Program-made: the position numbers and the translations under genes | Shown here: positions 46,416 to 54,582 of the stretch, piece after piece | How the letters are laid out: each line of letters starts with the position of its first letter | Numbering within the stretch: the first letter of the stretch is position 1 | The notes under the pieces: generated by a model | The model's database searches: none | Seen by the model: the letters and a program-made list of their open reading frames with translations, nothing else | What the model was told of the DNA's origin: nothing | NCBI GenBank assembly: GCA_017798125.1 | Contig: CP059070.1 | Coordinates: forward strand, 620,001 to 684,000 | Origin: Cryomorphaceae bacterium | GTDB taxonomy: Bacteria; Bacteroidota; Bacteroidia; Flavobacteriales; ECT2AJA-044 | Direction: 5' to 3' | DNA length: 64,000 nt

Positions 46416-47609
46416 ATGCGCACCATTGACGACATCAACTTTGAAGGCCAACGCGCCTTGATCCGTGTGGACTTCAACGTCCCTTTGAACGACCAATTTC
46501 AAATCACTGATGATACGCGAATCCAGGCCGCTTTGCCGACCATTCAGAAGATCTTGAGTGATGGTGGAAGCGTGGTCCTGATGTCTCACTTGGGGCGTCC
46601 TAAAAACGGGCCAGAAGACGCCTTTAGCTTACGTCACTTGGTGGATCACTTGAGCGCCGAAATCGGCGTTGCCGTACAGTTCGCCGACGACTGCATCGGT
46701 GAAGACGCCTTGGCTCAAAGCAGCAGCCTGCAGCCGGGACAGATCTTACTTCTGGAGAACCTGCGCTTCTACAAAGAAGAAACCGCTGGGGATGTGGAGT
46801 TTGCGAAGAAGTTGAGCCAGTTGGGCGAAATCTATGTCAATGACGCCTTTGGAACGGCGCATCGAGCACACGCCAGTACGGCGGTGATTGCCCAGTTCTT
46901 TCCAGGAAAGAAATACTTCGGTTACGTCATGGCCGGAGAAATTGAAAACGTTCAGAAGGTCCTGGACAGCGACGAGCACCCGGTCGTAGCCATCCTAGGG
47001 GGTGCAAAGGTCAGCAGCAAGATTACCATCATTGAAAAGCTCCTGCCCAAGGTGGACGCCATCATCGTTGGCGGGGGATGAGGCTACACCTTTGCTAAAG
47101 CCAACGGTGGGCAAATCGGGAACTCCCTGGTGGAAGAAGAGCATTTTTCGACGGTCAAGCATATTGAAGCGGCCGCGGCTGAGCACAACGTGACCATTCA
47201 CCTGCCCGTGGACAGCGTCAATGGAGACCAGTTCAGCAATGAGGCACAGGTGGCCACGACCTCGTCTTCAGAAGTTCCAGACGGCTGGATGGGGCTGGAC
47301 ATCGGCCCGAAAACCATTGCGAACTACAGTGAAGTCATCAAAGGAGCTTCAACTATTTTGTGGAACGGTCCCATGGGCGTTTTTGAAATGGACAAATTTG
47401 CTCAAGGGACCATTGCCGTTGGTGAGGCCATTTGTCAAGCGACCGAAGCGGGGTCCTTCAGCCTTGTTGGGGGTGGAGATTCGGTAGCGGCTGCTAAGCA
47501 GTTTGGTTTTGCCGACCGCGTCAGCTACGTCAGCACCGGAGGAGGCGCTATGCTGGAATATCTGGAGGGTAAAGAGCTTCCGGGTATCGCGGCAGTCTTG
47601 AACGACTAA
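46416..47609 (+). pseudogene. pgk: Phosphoglycerate kinase gene interrupted by an in-frame TGA
   Basis: The reading frame encodes a full-length phosphoglycerate kinase (398 codons counting both stops; the family has about 395-400) but codon 222 is TGA (47079-47081). Before it are RVDFNVP, SHLGRPK and the hinge sequence VGGG; after it, GYTFAKANGG, GPMGVFE and GGGDSVAAA follow in the same frame, so nothing is missing. The family normally has Met at the interrupted position (GGGM-x-YTF). Either the base call is wrong (one lost and one gained A would restore ATG), or the codon is read through, or glycolysis lacks this enzyme here. TGA ends other genes in the window, so a changed genetic code is not supported. 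Only copy seen. Confidence 0.9.
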
Positions 47610-48163
47610 AGCTCCTCAAGAACGTCGTCCACGTCGTCTTTCACCTTATCGAACTCGCGTTCCCACCAGGAGCGCCAATCCAATTCCTCCAAGTAGGGGA
47701 AGAAGGTTGGGGCTAGGTTGGCCATGGGCTTATAAAGCAGGCTGGCTTCGCGATCGGCCCGTGAGGGCCAATTCCAACTTCCTTCTTGCACCGGACGCCA
47801 CAAAAAGAGCAGTACGCTCAAAAGAAAACTCCATTTCAAGACGCCGAAGGCCAATCCGACCAAGCGGTTAATGCCGTTGAGGGCAACGGCCTTCAACAAG
47901 GTGGTCAGAAGCTTGGCGAGGAGGTTGATGGCAATGACAATCCCCAAAAAGGTGATGGCAAAGCTGGTCATGGGCAAGTACTTGCGCTCGATGTCGATGT
48001 TCTGAACCAGGTATTCCGCTACCCAGTCCGAGAAGTGAATGGCGCCCCATATACCGAGAATCAAAGCGGCCAAGGTGCAAAGCTCAATGATGAAGCCATT
48101 GCGGAAGCCGCGATAGGCTCCCCACACCAAGGGTAAAAGAAGTATGATATCCAGCGTTTCCAC
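47606..48163 (-). CDS. CvpA family membrane protein
   Basis: 185 residues, four predicted membrane segments in the first ~150, with the family start DIILLLPLVWGAYRGFRNGF. CvpA proteins are linked to colicin V production and envelope homeostasis in Proteobacteria; the role here is unknown. The C-terminal tail is acidic (KVKDDVDDVLEEL). Its end overlaps pgk by 4 bases. Hairpin copy at 47753-47769 encodes SRAD. Confidence 0.88.
   Translation of the reverse strand: METLDIILLLPLVWGAYRGFRNGFIIELCTLAALILGIWGAIHFSDWVAEYLVQNIDIERKYLPMTSFAITFLGIVIAINLLAKLLTTLLKAVALNGINRLVGLAFGVLKWSFLLSVLLFLWRPVQEGSWNWPSRADREASLLYKPMANLAPTFFPYLEELDWRSWWEREFDKVKDDVDDVLEEL
47753..47769 (-). repeat. Dispersed mini-hairpin, copy GGCCC-TCAC-GGGCC-GAT
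   Basis: Perfect stem preceded by TT, sense orientation in cvpA, read as PSRAD. Same core as 63624-63640. Confidence 0.6.
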
Positions 48164-48209
48164 GGTCCGAAAGTAACGATTATTTGGGGCTGGATAGTAC
48201 CTTTAAGCC

Positions 48210-48560
48210 GTGGAAGAATTGAAGGAAAAATGGGACCGCTTGGTGGCGCAACTGAGCGATCGCTTTGCAGATGGAGATGAAATGGATGTGCCTGCCATTG
48301 TTTTCTTGGTGGGGGTGAATGAATTGGGGCAGGGCTACCGAAGATTTAAGAAGGACGAAAAGGTGGACTTGATGCACATTGGCTTGTGCCAGCTTTTGAG
48401 TCGATACGGGTATTACGAGTTCGAAGGTGAGGACGAGGAAGGTTGGCCCCACTGGAAGGCCACAGAAAAATTGCCCCAGCTTTCGCCAGGGCAACAAAAT
48501 ATCTTAGTTAAGGAAGCTTTGGTCCTCTACTTCGAGGAGCGCGGTGACTTTATTGGATAG
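48210..48560 (+). CDS. Conserved small acidic protein of unknown function
   Basis: 116 residues, GTG start, no signal or membrane segment, rich in Glu/Asp and aromatics (DEMDVPAIVFLVGVNELGQGYRRF). TACCTTTA just upstream is one base off the -7 consensus, so the leader would be short. No family function recognised. Overlaps the convergent lipoprotein gene by 11 bases. Confidence 0.7.
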   Translation: MEELKEKWDRLVAQLSDRFADGDEMDVPAIVFLVGVNELGQGYRRFKKDEKVDLMHIGLCQLLSRYGYYEFEGEDEEGWPHWKATEKLPQLSPGQQNILVKEALVLYFEERGDFIG

Positions 48561-48903
48561 CCACTTTTTCAGAAACGGTTTGTCCTTCTTCCAACTGGAC
48601 AAAACCTGAACCGGTGAGGTCTCCTTTCTGAACTTCAATGTTCAAAACCATCTTAGCTGGGAACTCGAACTGAGCTACGCCGTTGCCGTTGGTCAAAGCG
48701 TTGGTGTCGACCGTGCAGTCTGTACACGGAGCGTACAAGCGAACGAAGGCATTCTGAACGCGGGTTTCATTTCCGAGGGTATCTTGGATTACAACAATCA
48801 CATCGGTCTTGTAAAAGGTGTCTTTTTTACAAGAGCTGGTCATGATCATCATCCCGAAAAAGCCCACTGCGAGTAGTGCGAAGGCCGCCTTTGCGCTTTT
48901 CAT
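48550..48903 (-). CDS. Small lipoprotein of unknown function
   Basis: 117 residues starting at MKSAKAAFALLAVGFFGMM with lipobox SSC; the mature part CKKDTFYKTDVIVVIQD is followed by an Ig-like/carboxypeptidase-regulatory-type beta region (NAFVRLYAPC, GVAQFEFPAKMVLNIEVQKG), suggesting a small surface or periplasmic domain. Start chosen at 48903, which gives the signal peptide; the longer frame to 48936 overlaps the promoter region. Divergent from pheS. Confidence 0.75.
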   Translation of the reverse strand: MKSAKAAFALLAVGFFGMMIMTSSCKKDTFYKTDVIVVIQDTLGNETRVQNAFVRLYAPCTDCTVDTNALTNGNGVAQFEFPAKMVLNIEVQKGDLTGSGFVQLEEGQTVSEKVAIQ

Positions 48904-48933
48904 AGTCGCCTCGAATTTAGTAATATTGCCGTC

Positions 48934-48941
48934 CAAATATA
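48934..48941 (-). promoter_or_regulatory. Candidate -7 element of the small lipoprotein gene
   Basis: On the minus strand TATATTTG, exact TAnnTTTG match 31 bases before the start; a TTG lies 15 bases upstream (48957-48959), slightly closer than usual. Confidence 0.4.
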
Positions 48942-48961
48942 CTTATTAATAACGAACAATT

Positions 48962-49987
48962 ATGTTGAGTCGTGTGCAGGAGCTACTGGAAGAAGTACAG
49001 GCCTTTTCGGCCGGTACGGCGGAGGAACTGGAGAGCTTCCGAATTCGCTTCCTCGGAAAGAAGGGCGTGATGAACGAACTCTTCGCCGCTTTTAAGGAAG
49101 TGGCGCCTGAGCAGCGCAAGGAATTTGGGCAGCGCCTCAACGAACTGAAGACCCAGGCTCTGGACAAAATTGAGGAGCTAAAATCCGGTCTGGCCAGCGA
49201 TACATCGAGCGCCGCATCGGGTTTGGACCTCACGCGTTCGGCGGAACCAGTGGCCCTCGGGGCTCGGCATCCGGTCTCCTTGGTCAAGAACCGCATCATC
49301 GAAATCTTCTCGCGCATCGGCTTTACACTGAGCGATGGGCCGGAAATCGAAGACGACTGGCACAACTTTAGCGCCTTGAACTTCACCGAAGAACACCCTG
49401 CTCGAGACATGCAGGATACCTTCTTTGTGATGCGCAATCCAGACTACCTACTCCGCACGCACACCAGCTCTGTTCAGGTGCGCCACATGGAGAAAAACAC
49501 GCCCCCCATTCGAGTACTTTCACCGGGGCGCGTATTTCGGAACGAAGCCATTAGCGCGCGTTCGCATTGTATTTTCCACCAGATTGAAGGCCTCTACATC
49601 GATCGCGACGTGAGCTTTGCCGACCTGCGTCAGACCTTGTTGTACTTCGCTCAGGAGTTCTTCGGTGAGGAAACCAAGATTCGTCTTCGCCCCTCGTACT
49701 TCCCCTTTACCGAGCCCAGCGCGGAAGTGGATGTTTGGTGGGGTCTGGAGAACGAAGTGGACTACCGCATGACCAAGGGAACAGGGTGGCTCGAGATCAT
49801 GGGCTGCGGAATGGTGGATCCAAACGTTCTCAAAAACGTGGGCATCGACCCAGAAGTCTACACGGGATTTGCCTTTGGAATCGGAATCGAGCGCATTGCC
49901 TTGCAGCAGTTCCAAATTCCAGACATCCGATTGCTCTTCGAAAACGACGTGCGCTTCCTGGAACAGTTTACCGAAGGGGTTTACTAA
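48962..49987 (+). CDS. pheS: Phenylalanyl-tRNA synthetase alpha subunit
   Basis: 341 residues, class II catalytic subunit; N-terminal coiled coil (about 1-90) contacts tRNA, motif 2 FRNEAISARSHCIFHQIEG and motif 3 GFAFGIGIERIAL are intact. Works with PheT, which is not in this window. Convergent with the GbsR-type regulator across a 52-base gap holding two facing hairpins. Confidence 0.96.
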   Translation: MLSRVQELLEEVQAFSAGTAEELESFRIRFLGKKGVMNELFAAFKEVAPEQRKEFGQRLNELKTQALDKIEELKSGLASDTSSAASGLDLTRSAEPVALGARHPVSLVKNRIIEIFSRIGFTLSDGPEIEDDWHNFSALNFTEEHPARDMQDTFFVMRNPDYLLRTHTSSVQVRHMEKNTPPIRVLSPGRVFRNEAISARSHCIFHQIEGLYIDRDVSFADLRQTLLYFAQEFFGEETKIRLRPSYFPFTEPSAEVDVWWGLENEVDYRMTKGTGWLEIMGCGMVDPNVLKNVGIDPEVYTGFAFGIGIERIALQQFQIPDIRLLFENDVRFLEQFTEGVY

Positions 49988-49996
49988 GAAAGGGTT

Positions 49997-50034
49997 GGCC
50001 CTGGCGGGCCGATGCGACATCGCGCCGTAGGCGT
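49997..50034. repeat. Inverted pair of dispersed mini-hairpins
   Basis: Copy one (plus): GGCCC-TGGC-GGGCC-GAT at 49997-50013. Copy two (minus): ACGCC-TAC-GGCGC-GAT at 50019-50034, outer pair A/C. They face each other so their GATG ends can also pair (CGATG-CGA-CATCG), giving a three-stem structure. It lies between converging pheS and the regulator gene. No T-run follows. Confidence 0.65.
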
Positions 50035-50039
50035 TCTCT

Positions 50040-50543
50040 CTATTTCACGAGTTTCAACAAGGATCCGGTGAACCAGTTTTCATCCGCCTTGACCAACATA
50101 TCCATGAGGCGATCGGCGTTTTGACTCATCTTCTTGATTTCTTTCAGGCGCTGATCAAATTCCTCGGTCTCGTGGGCCTCGCCGCCTTCGTATTCCGACA
50201 CTTGGTCTAAGATGCGGGCCAAGGGCTCCAATTCGCGCTTCCGGCGCTCCTGCATTACCTGTTTGGTGACCTGCCAGATGTCTTTTTCGGCCACGAAGAA
50301 TTCCTTGCGCTGCCCGGGCTTGAGTTCCTTTTGAACCAATCCCCAATCGATCAAGGCCCGAACATTCATGTTGCAGTTACCGCGACTGATGTTCAACTCG
50401 TCCATGATCTCTTCGGTGGAAAGGGGTCTTGGGGATACCAACAATAGGGCGTGAATTTGACTCATGGTCCGGGGTACTCCCCAGCTGGATCCAAGAGCTC
50501 CCCAGGCCTGGAGAAACTTCTGCTTTGCCTCTTCGAAATGCAT
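50040..50543 (-). CDS. GbsR/MarR-family transcriptional regulator
   Basis: 167 residues. Winged helix-turn-helix at about 25-90 (RPLSTEEIMDELNISRGNCNMNVRALIDWGLV) followed by a helical dimerisation region. The GbsR type senses choline/betaine in Bacillus, but other members have other roles, so no target is assigned. It lies at the end of the minus-strand acpP-to-phhB gene run, separated from phhB by 53 bases... on the same strand its start precedes none of those genes; it is probably transcribed on its own or by read-through. Confidence 0.85.
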   Translation of the reverse strand: MHFEEAKQKFLQAWGALGSSWGVPRTMSQIHALLLVSPRPLSTEEIMDELNISRGNCNMNVRALIDWGLVQKELKPGQRKEFFVAEKDIWQVTKQVMQERRKRELEPLARILDQVSEYEGGEAHETEEFDQRLKEIKKMSQNADRLMDMLVKADENWFTGSLLKLVK

Positions 50544-50596
50544 CTAAATAGGTTTAGGTCTATCGAATATAAGTATTTTCAGCTCGCACTGAAACT

Positions 50597-50824
50597 TTAG
50601 AGGGCGTCAATTGCAGCGGCGAGGGCGCGGTCCTTTTCGGTTACCACGTTTCCCGCGTCGTGCGTGGAAAGTTTGAGGGTCACTCGGTTGTACACGTTGG
50701 TGATTTCGGGATGGTGGTGATGGGTCTCGGCCAGTTCTCCCACGCGGTTGATGAAGGCTAAGGCCTCTACAAAATCACCGAAGGTAAAGTGGCGAACGAG
50801 CTGATCATTTTCCTCAGACCACAT
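50597..50824 (-). CDS. phhB: Pterin-4-alpha-carbinolamine dehydratase
   Basis: 75 residues. The family signature is complete: ETHHHHPEI, then NVYNRVTLKLSTHDAG and TEKD; the histidines catalyse dehydration of 4a-hydroxytetrahydropterin, recycling the cofactor of aromatic amino acid hydroxylases. Slightly shorter than the usual ~95-105 residues at the N-terminus. ATG overlaps the M42 stop (ATGA). No hydroxylase gene is in the window. Confidence 0.9.
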   Translation of the reverse strand: MWSEENDQLVRHFTFGDFVEALAFINRVGELAETHHHHPEITNVYNRVTLKLSTHDAGNVVTEKDRALAAAIDAL

Positions 50825-51876
50825 CAGAAGGACCAGTCGTATTCGTCCAAGCCTTCAATAGCGACCTTCAATAAGCTCAATGAGTCCAATATATCCTGCT
50901 TGCTGGCCATCTCAATGACTTGATGCAGGTAACGCGTTGGAATGCTGATGGCACCGGCAATCGAACCGCCCGGAGTCATGCGCTGAACACCTGCCGTATC
51001 GGTTCCGCCAGCGGTAAGCACTTCCATTTGATGGTTGATTTCGTGCTTCTCAGCGAGTCCGCGCAAGTAATCCACCATCCGATAGTCACAAATGGTTCCG
51101 GAATCCATGACCTTCACACCGGCACCGGCACCCATCGACGTAATTCGTTCGTGAGCTCCTGCACCCGGTAAGTCATAAGCGACGGTGGTGTCGAGGTTGA
51201 TCCCAAAATCAGGCTCTACATCATGCGCGCTCACATGTGCCCCGCGAAGGCCTACTTCTTCTTGGACCGTAAATACTCCATAGAGGTCATGCGCTGGGTT
51301 CTGAACGTTTTTCATGGTCTCCAGGAGCATGTAGACGCTCACACGGTTGTCGATGGATTTGCAGCAGACATTATCTCCCAATTCCACCAAGTCGCGCTCA
51401 CGGGTAATGGTGTCTCCAATACGGACGTGCTTTTCCACTTCTTCTTTAGGTAATCCGAGGTCGATGAAGTGGTCCTTGATTTTGGTGACTTTATTGCGCT
51501 CTTCTGGACTCATGACGTGAATGGGCTTGCTGCCCATCACACCCAACAGGTCTTTGCGTCCGTGGACAATGACCCGCTGTGCCGTCAGCGTCTTGGGGTC
51601 GAACCCGCCCAAGGTGTGAAAGCGCACAAAGCCACGATCGTCAATATGGGTCACGATGAAACCAATCTCATCCATGTGAGCGGTCACCATCCACTTTTTG
51701 CTGCTATCGCGGCCCTTTCTTACGGCCACTACATTGCCCATATTGTCGATGCGCACTTCATCCGCATGTCCTTCCAATTCACGCAAGACTAAGTCCCGAA
51801 TGCGCGATTCGTATCCCGGAGCTCCAGGAGTCATGCAGACTTCTGAAAGCAAGTCGATGTTCAAAGCGTCGATCAT
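50824..51876 (-). CDS. M42 family metallopeptidase (glutamyl aminopeptidase-like)
   Basis: 350 residues, cytoplasmic di-metal aminopeptidase. TAHMDEIGF carries metal-binding His and catalytic Asp; CKSIDNRVSVYMLLE the bridging Asp; QEEVGLRGA the catalytic Glu pair; GGTDTAGVQ near the C-terminus is the last conserved block. Members form tetrahedral dodecamers that trim peptides. Overlaps pyk by 4 bases (ATGA) and phhB by one. Confidence 0.93.
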   Translation of the reverse strand: MIDALNIDLLSEVCMTPGAPGYESRIRDLVLRELEGHADEVRIDNMGNVVAVRKGRDSSKKWMVTAHMDEIGFIVTHIDDRGFVRFHTLGGFDPKTLTAQRVIVHGRKDLLGVMGSKPIHVMSPEERNKVTKIKDHFIDLGLPKEEVEKHVRIGDTITRERDLVELGDNVCCKSIDNRVSVYMLLETMKNVQNPAHDLYGVFTVQEEVGLRGAHVSAHDVEPDFGINLDTTVAYDLPGAGAHERITSMGAGAGVKVMDSGTICDYRMVDYLRGLAEKHEINHQMEVLTAGGTDTAGVQRMTPGGSIAGAISIPTRYLHQVIEMASKQDILDSLSLLKVAIEGLDEYDWSF

Positions 51877-53291
51877 ACCGTGCTAATTTTCAACATGTTG
51901 GTCATCCCTCGGTCTTCAATCGGCATACTGGCAATCTTGATGAGCATGTCTCCTTCTCTAGCGAGTCCTTTGTCGACGATGATGCCTTTAATGTCCTTAA
52001 ACGTTTCATCGGTACTGTGGTACTCATTGTAGTAGAAGCCTTGCACACCCCACAAGAGACTGAGGGTATTCAAAATACGTCTGTTCTGGGTGAAGACGTA
52101 GATATTCGTGCGCGGTCGGTGGCTCGAAATCTTGAAGGCCGTATAGCCGGAATGTGTATTGGTCAAGACGGCCTTGGCGCCAATTTGATCCGCAATTCGG
52201 CTGGCGTTGTAGCAAATACTGTCGCTGACATAGCGCTCATCGCTGTGATCAAAGGGAGGGTATTCTTCGCGAGCAATTTGGCTTGACTCTTCCACGTGAG
52301 CGATGATCTTCTTCATATTCTTGATCACGTCTACCGGGTATTTCCCCACAGACGTTTCTCCAGAAAGCATCATGGCGTCCGCTCCGTCCAGTACGGAGTT
52401 CGCAACGTCATTTACCTCAGCGCGCGTCGGCGTGAGTCCGTCGATCATGCTCTCCATCATCTGGGTGGCAATGATGACCGGCTTACTTTGAGCACGCGCC
52501 TTTTCGGTGATCATTTTTTGAATCAGAGGTACACCCTGCATGGGAATCTCTACACCCAAATCTCCACGGGCAACCATCAAGGCATCCGTTTCTTTGATGA
52601 TCCGCGTAATATCGGCAACGGCCCCTGGCTTCTCGATTTTCGAGATCACCTTAGCGTGGCTGCCGTGGTTCTCAATGATCTGCTTGAGCTCAACAACATC
52701 TTGAGCTTGGCGAACGAAGCTAATCGCCACCCATTCCACGTCGAGTTCCAAGGCGTAGTCTAGATCCTCCAAATCTTTCTCGGTAAGGCAAGGCAGGGAT
52801 ATCGCCGTGTTGGGAAGATTCACCCCTTTCTTGGACTTCAATGGTCCACCTTGAATCACCTTGACCCGAACCTCATCGATTCCATTGGTCGAAACCGTTT
52901 CAAAGACGAGCTTTCCGTCATCCAACAAGATGCGCTCGCCGGGCTTTACATCCTGGGGAAACTTCTGATAAGTCATGAATACCTTGGTCGCATCACCTTC
53001 CGTCTCCTTGGTGGTCATCACCAATTCATCGCCTGGATTAACAACCGTTCCTTCTTTGACCACTCCGACGCGAAGCTTCGGTCCCTGAAGGTCGGCCAAA
53101 ACGGCAACATTGGTTCCCATCTCCTCATTCAAAGAACGAATCTGATCCACGTTTTTCTTCGCCACTTCATGGCTGGCGTGGGAGAAATTGATGCGGAACA
53201 CGTTTACGCCCGCTAATATCATATTGCGCATGACCTCACGGTCCGATGTAGCCGGTCCCAATGTGGCAACGACCTTGCACTTTGTAATCAT
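51873..53291 (-). CDS. pyk: Pyruvate kinase
   Basis: 472 residues; converts phosphoenolpyruvate and ADP to pyruvate and ATP. KVVATLGPATSDREV at the N-terminus, ISKIEKPGAV with the catalytic Lys, MVARGDLGVEIP with metal-binding residues, and the MMSGETSVGKYP loop are all present, followed by the C-terminal regulatory domain. In the acpP-fabF-rnc-IPExxxVDY-pyk-M42-phhB run. With pgk defective as read, this is the intact glycolytic gene here. Confidence 0.97.
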   Translation of the reverse strand: MITKCKVVATLGPATSDREVMRNMILAGVNVFRINFSHASHEVAKKNVDQIRSLNEEMGTNVAVLADLQGPKLRVGVVKEGTVVNPGDELVMTTKETEGDATKVFMTYQKFPQDVKPGERILLDDGKLVFETVSTNGIDEVRVKVIQGGPLKSKKGVNLPNTAISLPCLTEKDLEDLDYALELDVEWVAISFVRQAQDVVELKQIIENHGSHAKVISKIEKPGAVADITRIIKETDALMVARGDLGVEIPMQGVPLIQKMITEKARAQSKPVIIATQMMESMIDGLTPTRAEVNDVANSVLDGADAMMLSGETSVGKYPVDVIKNMKKIIAHVEESSQIAREEYPPFDHSDERYVSDSICYNASRIADQIGAKAVLTNTHSGYTAFKISSHRPRTNIYVFTQNRRILNTLSLLWGVQGFYYNEYHSTDETFKDIKGIIVDKGLAREGDMLIKIASMPIEDRGMTNMLKISTV

Positions 53292-53361
53292 GGTTGTATC
53301 TTTTTCAAGGTGGCCAAATTAACCAATTCGACACACTCTTTCGTTAGGCGAGTATAAAGCC

Positions 53362-53856
53362 CTATTGGTCGAGAAATAATAAGCGGTCTCGATGCCTCAA
53401 ATGTTCGGGATCTACGTCCTTTTGGGCTTGAATCCCTGTGACCTCTCGGACCATTTTCTGGAGTCGCTCTTCTTGCTGATGTCCGAGCAAGCCATGGACC
53501 ACCAATAAGTAGTCAAAGGTCTTGAGTTCTGGGAGCAGAAAGTCCGTCCGGTACGTTTCATCCTGTCCCGAGAACAGGCCTTGATCTTGGGTTTGGATCA
53601 ATTGACTGCCCCGGTTCGAAACCAAGAACCAATCCCGATCCATCTCGGGTTCTTCAAATTCATAGATGGTGAACTCAATGGGAGATTCTCCTTTTCCGGC
53701 TTCCAATTCAAGGTTGTGTTCGCTTCGTTTCAGTTGGATCTCCAAGTGGCCGTTTAAGCCATAGGCCAAGCGGTAGTCACTAAGGTCGCTGCGAATGCCC
53801 AACAAATAGAAGTCAAAATCGTAGTCGAGCTCTAGGGTGAGTTTCGCCGCAGCCAT
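53362..53856 (-). CDS. IPExxxVDY family protein
   Basis: 164 residues. The N-terminal LDYDFDFYLLGI and a C-terminal degenerate form of the naming motif (VTGIQAQKDVDPEHL) identify this Bacteroidota family of unknown function. It is consistently found between rnc and pyk, as here; its ATG overlaps the rnc stop by one base, indicating translational coupling. Confidence 0.85.
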   Translation of the reverse strand: MAAAKLTLELDYDFDFYLLGIRSDLSDYRLAYGLNGHLEIQLKRSEHNLELEAGKGESPIEFTIYEFEEPEMDRDWFLVSNRGSQLIQTQDQGLFSGQDETYRTDFLLPELKTFDYLLVVHGLLGHQQEERLQKMVREVTGIQAQKDVDPEHLRHRDRLLFLDQ

Positions 53857-54578
53857 TAGACCTGTATCCCCAGTTTCTCAATGGCCTCTCTAGCGGCCTG
53901 CTCCTTGGCTGACTTTTTGCTCGAGCCCGATCCGCGACTGACCAATTTGCCGTCGATTTTAAGGATGCTCCGGTACGTTCTGTCGTGACTTGGGCCAGTG
54001 GCGTCCTCCATCTGAAAATCGAGCTCTGCGCGCGTCTTTTGCGCCCATTCATGAATCACACTTCGGTAGCTTAAGATGCTCTCGTGGAGTTCTTCTTCAT
54101 CCACAAAGCGCGCAATCATGCGCTCGCGAATAAACCGGTTCACCGTATCATAACCCTTGTCCAAGTAAATGGCGCCCAACAAGGCTTCCATGACATTGCC
54201 CAAAAGATGCCTCGAACGTTGACTTTCGTCGAGCTTCTCGAGGATCATGGGTTCTAGATGAAGCTCACGAGCAAAGTAATTCAGGCTCTTCCTGCTGACG
54301 ATCTTGGATCGGTTTTGGGTTAAGAAACCCTCGTCTTCATCGGGGTACTTGTGGTAGAGGTAATCGGATACTACGGCGTCCAAGATGGCGTCGCCCAAGT
54401 ATTCCATACGTTCATTGTGGTCCTCACTTTTCCCGCGCACATACGAGCTGTGGGAAAAGGCCTGTCGGTAAAGGGATAGGTCTTTTGGAGCGAAGCCTAG
54501 CACATTCTGGAGCTGACCAAAAAAAACCCCATCTTCTTCAAGACGGGGATTCTTTTTAAATATGTTCCAAAGCTTCAT
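53856..54578 (-). CDS. rnc: Ribonuclease III
   Basis: 240 residues; cleaves double-stranded RNA in rRNA and mRNA processing. Signature NERMEYLGDAILDAVVSDYLY with catalytic Glu/Asp, second metal Glu in NVMEALLGAIYLD, and a C-terminal double-stranded-RNA-binding domain (LVSRGSGSSKKSAKEQAA). A long N-terminal extension of ~20 residues is usual in the phylum. Given the many short hairpins in this genome, it is a plausible processor of transcripts. Confidence 0.96.
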   Translation of the reverse strand: MKLWNIFKKNPRLEEDGVFFGQLQNVLGFAPKDLSLYRQAFSHSSYVRGKSEDHNERMEYLGDAILDAVVSDYLYHKYPDEDEGFLTQNRSKIVSRKSLNYFARELHLEPMILEKLDESQRSRHLLGNVMEALLGAIYLDKGYDTVNRFIRERMIARFVDEEELHESILSYRSVIHEWAQKTRAELDFQMEDATGPSHDRTYRSILKIDGKLVSRGSGSSKKSAKEQAAREAIEKLGIQV

Positions 54579-54582
54579 GCGC

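Noticed and set aside
47079-47081. Selenocysteine or a changed genetic code at the pgk TGA
   Set aside because: Other genes in the window (for example the ones ending at 848 and 45300) use TGA as stop, no SECIS-like hairpin is evident after it, and the family has Met, not Cys or Trp, at this position.
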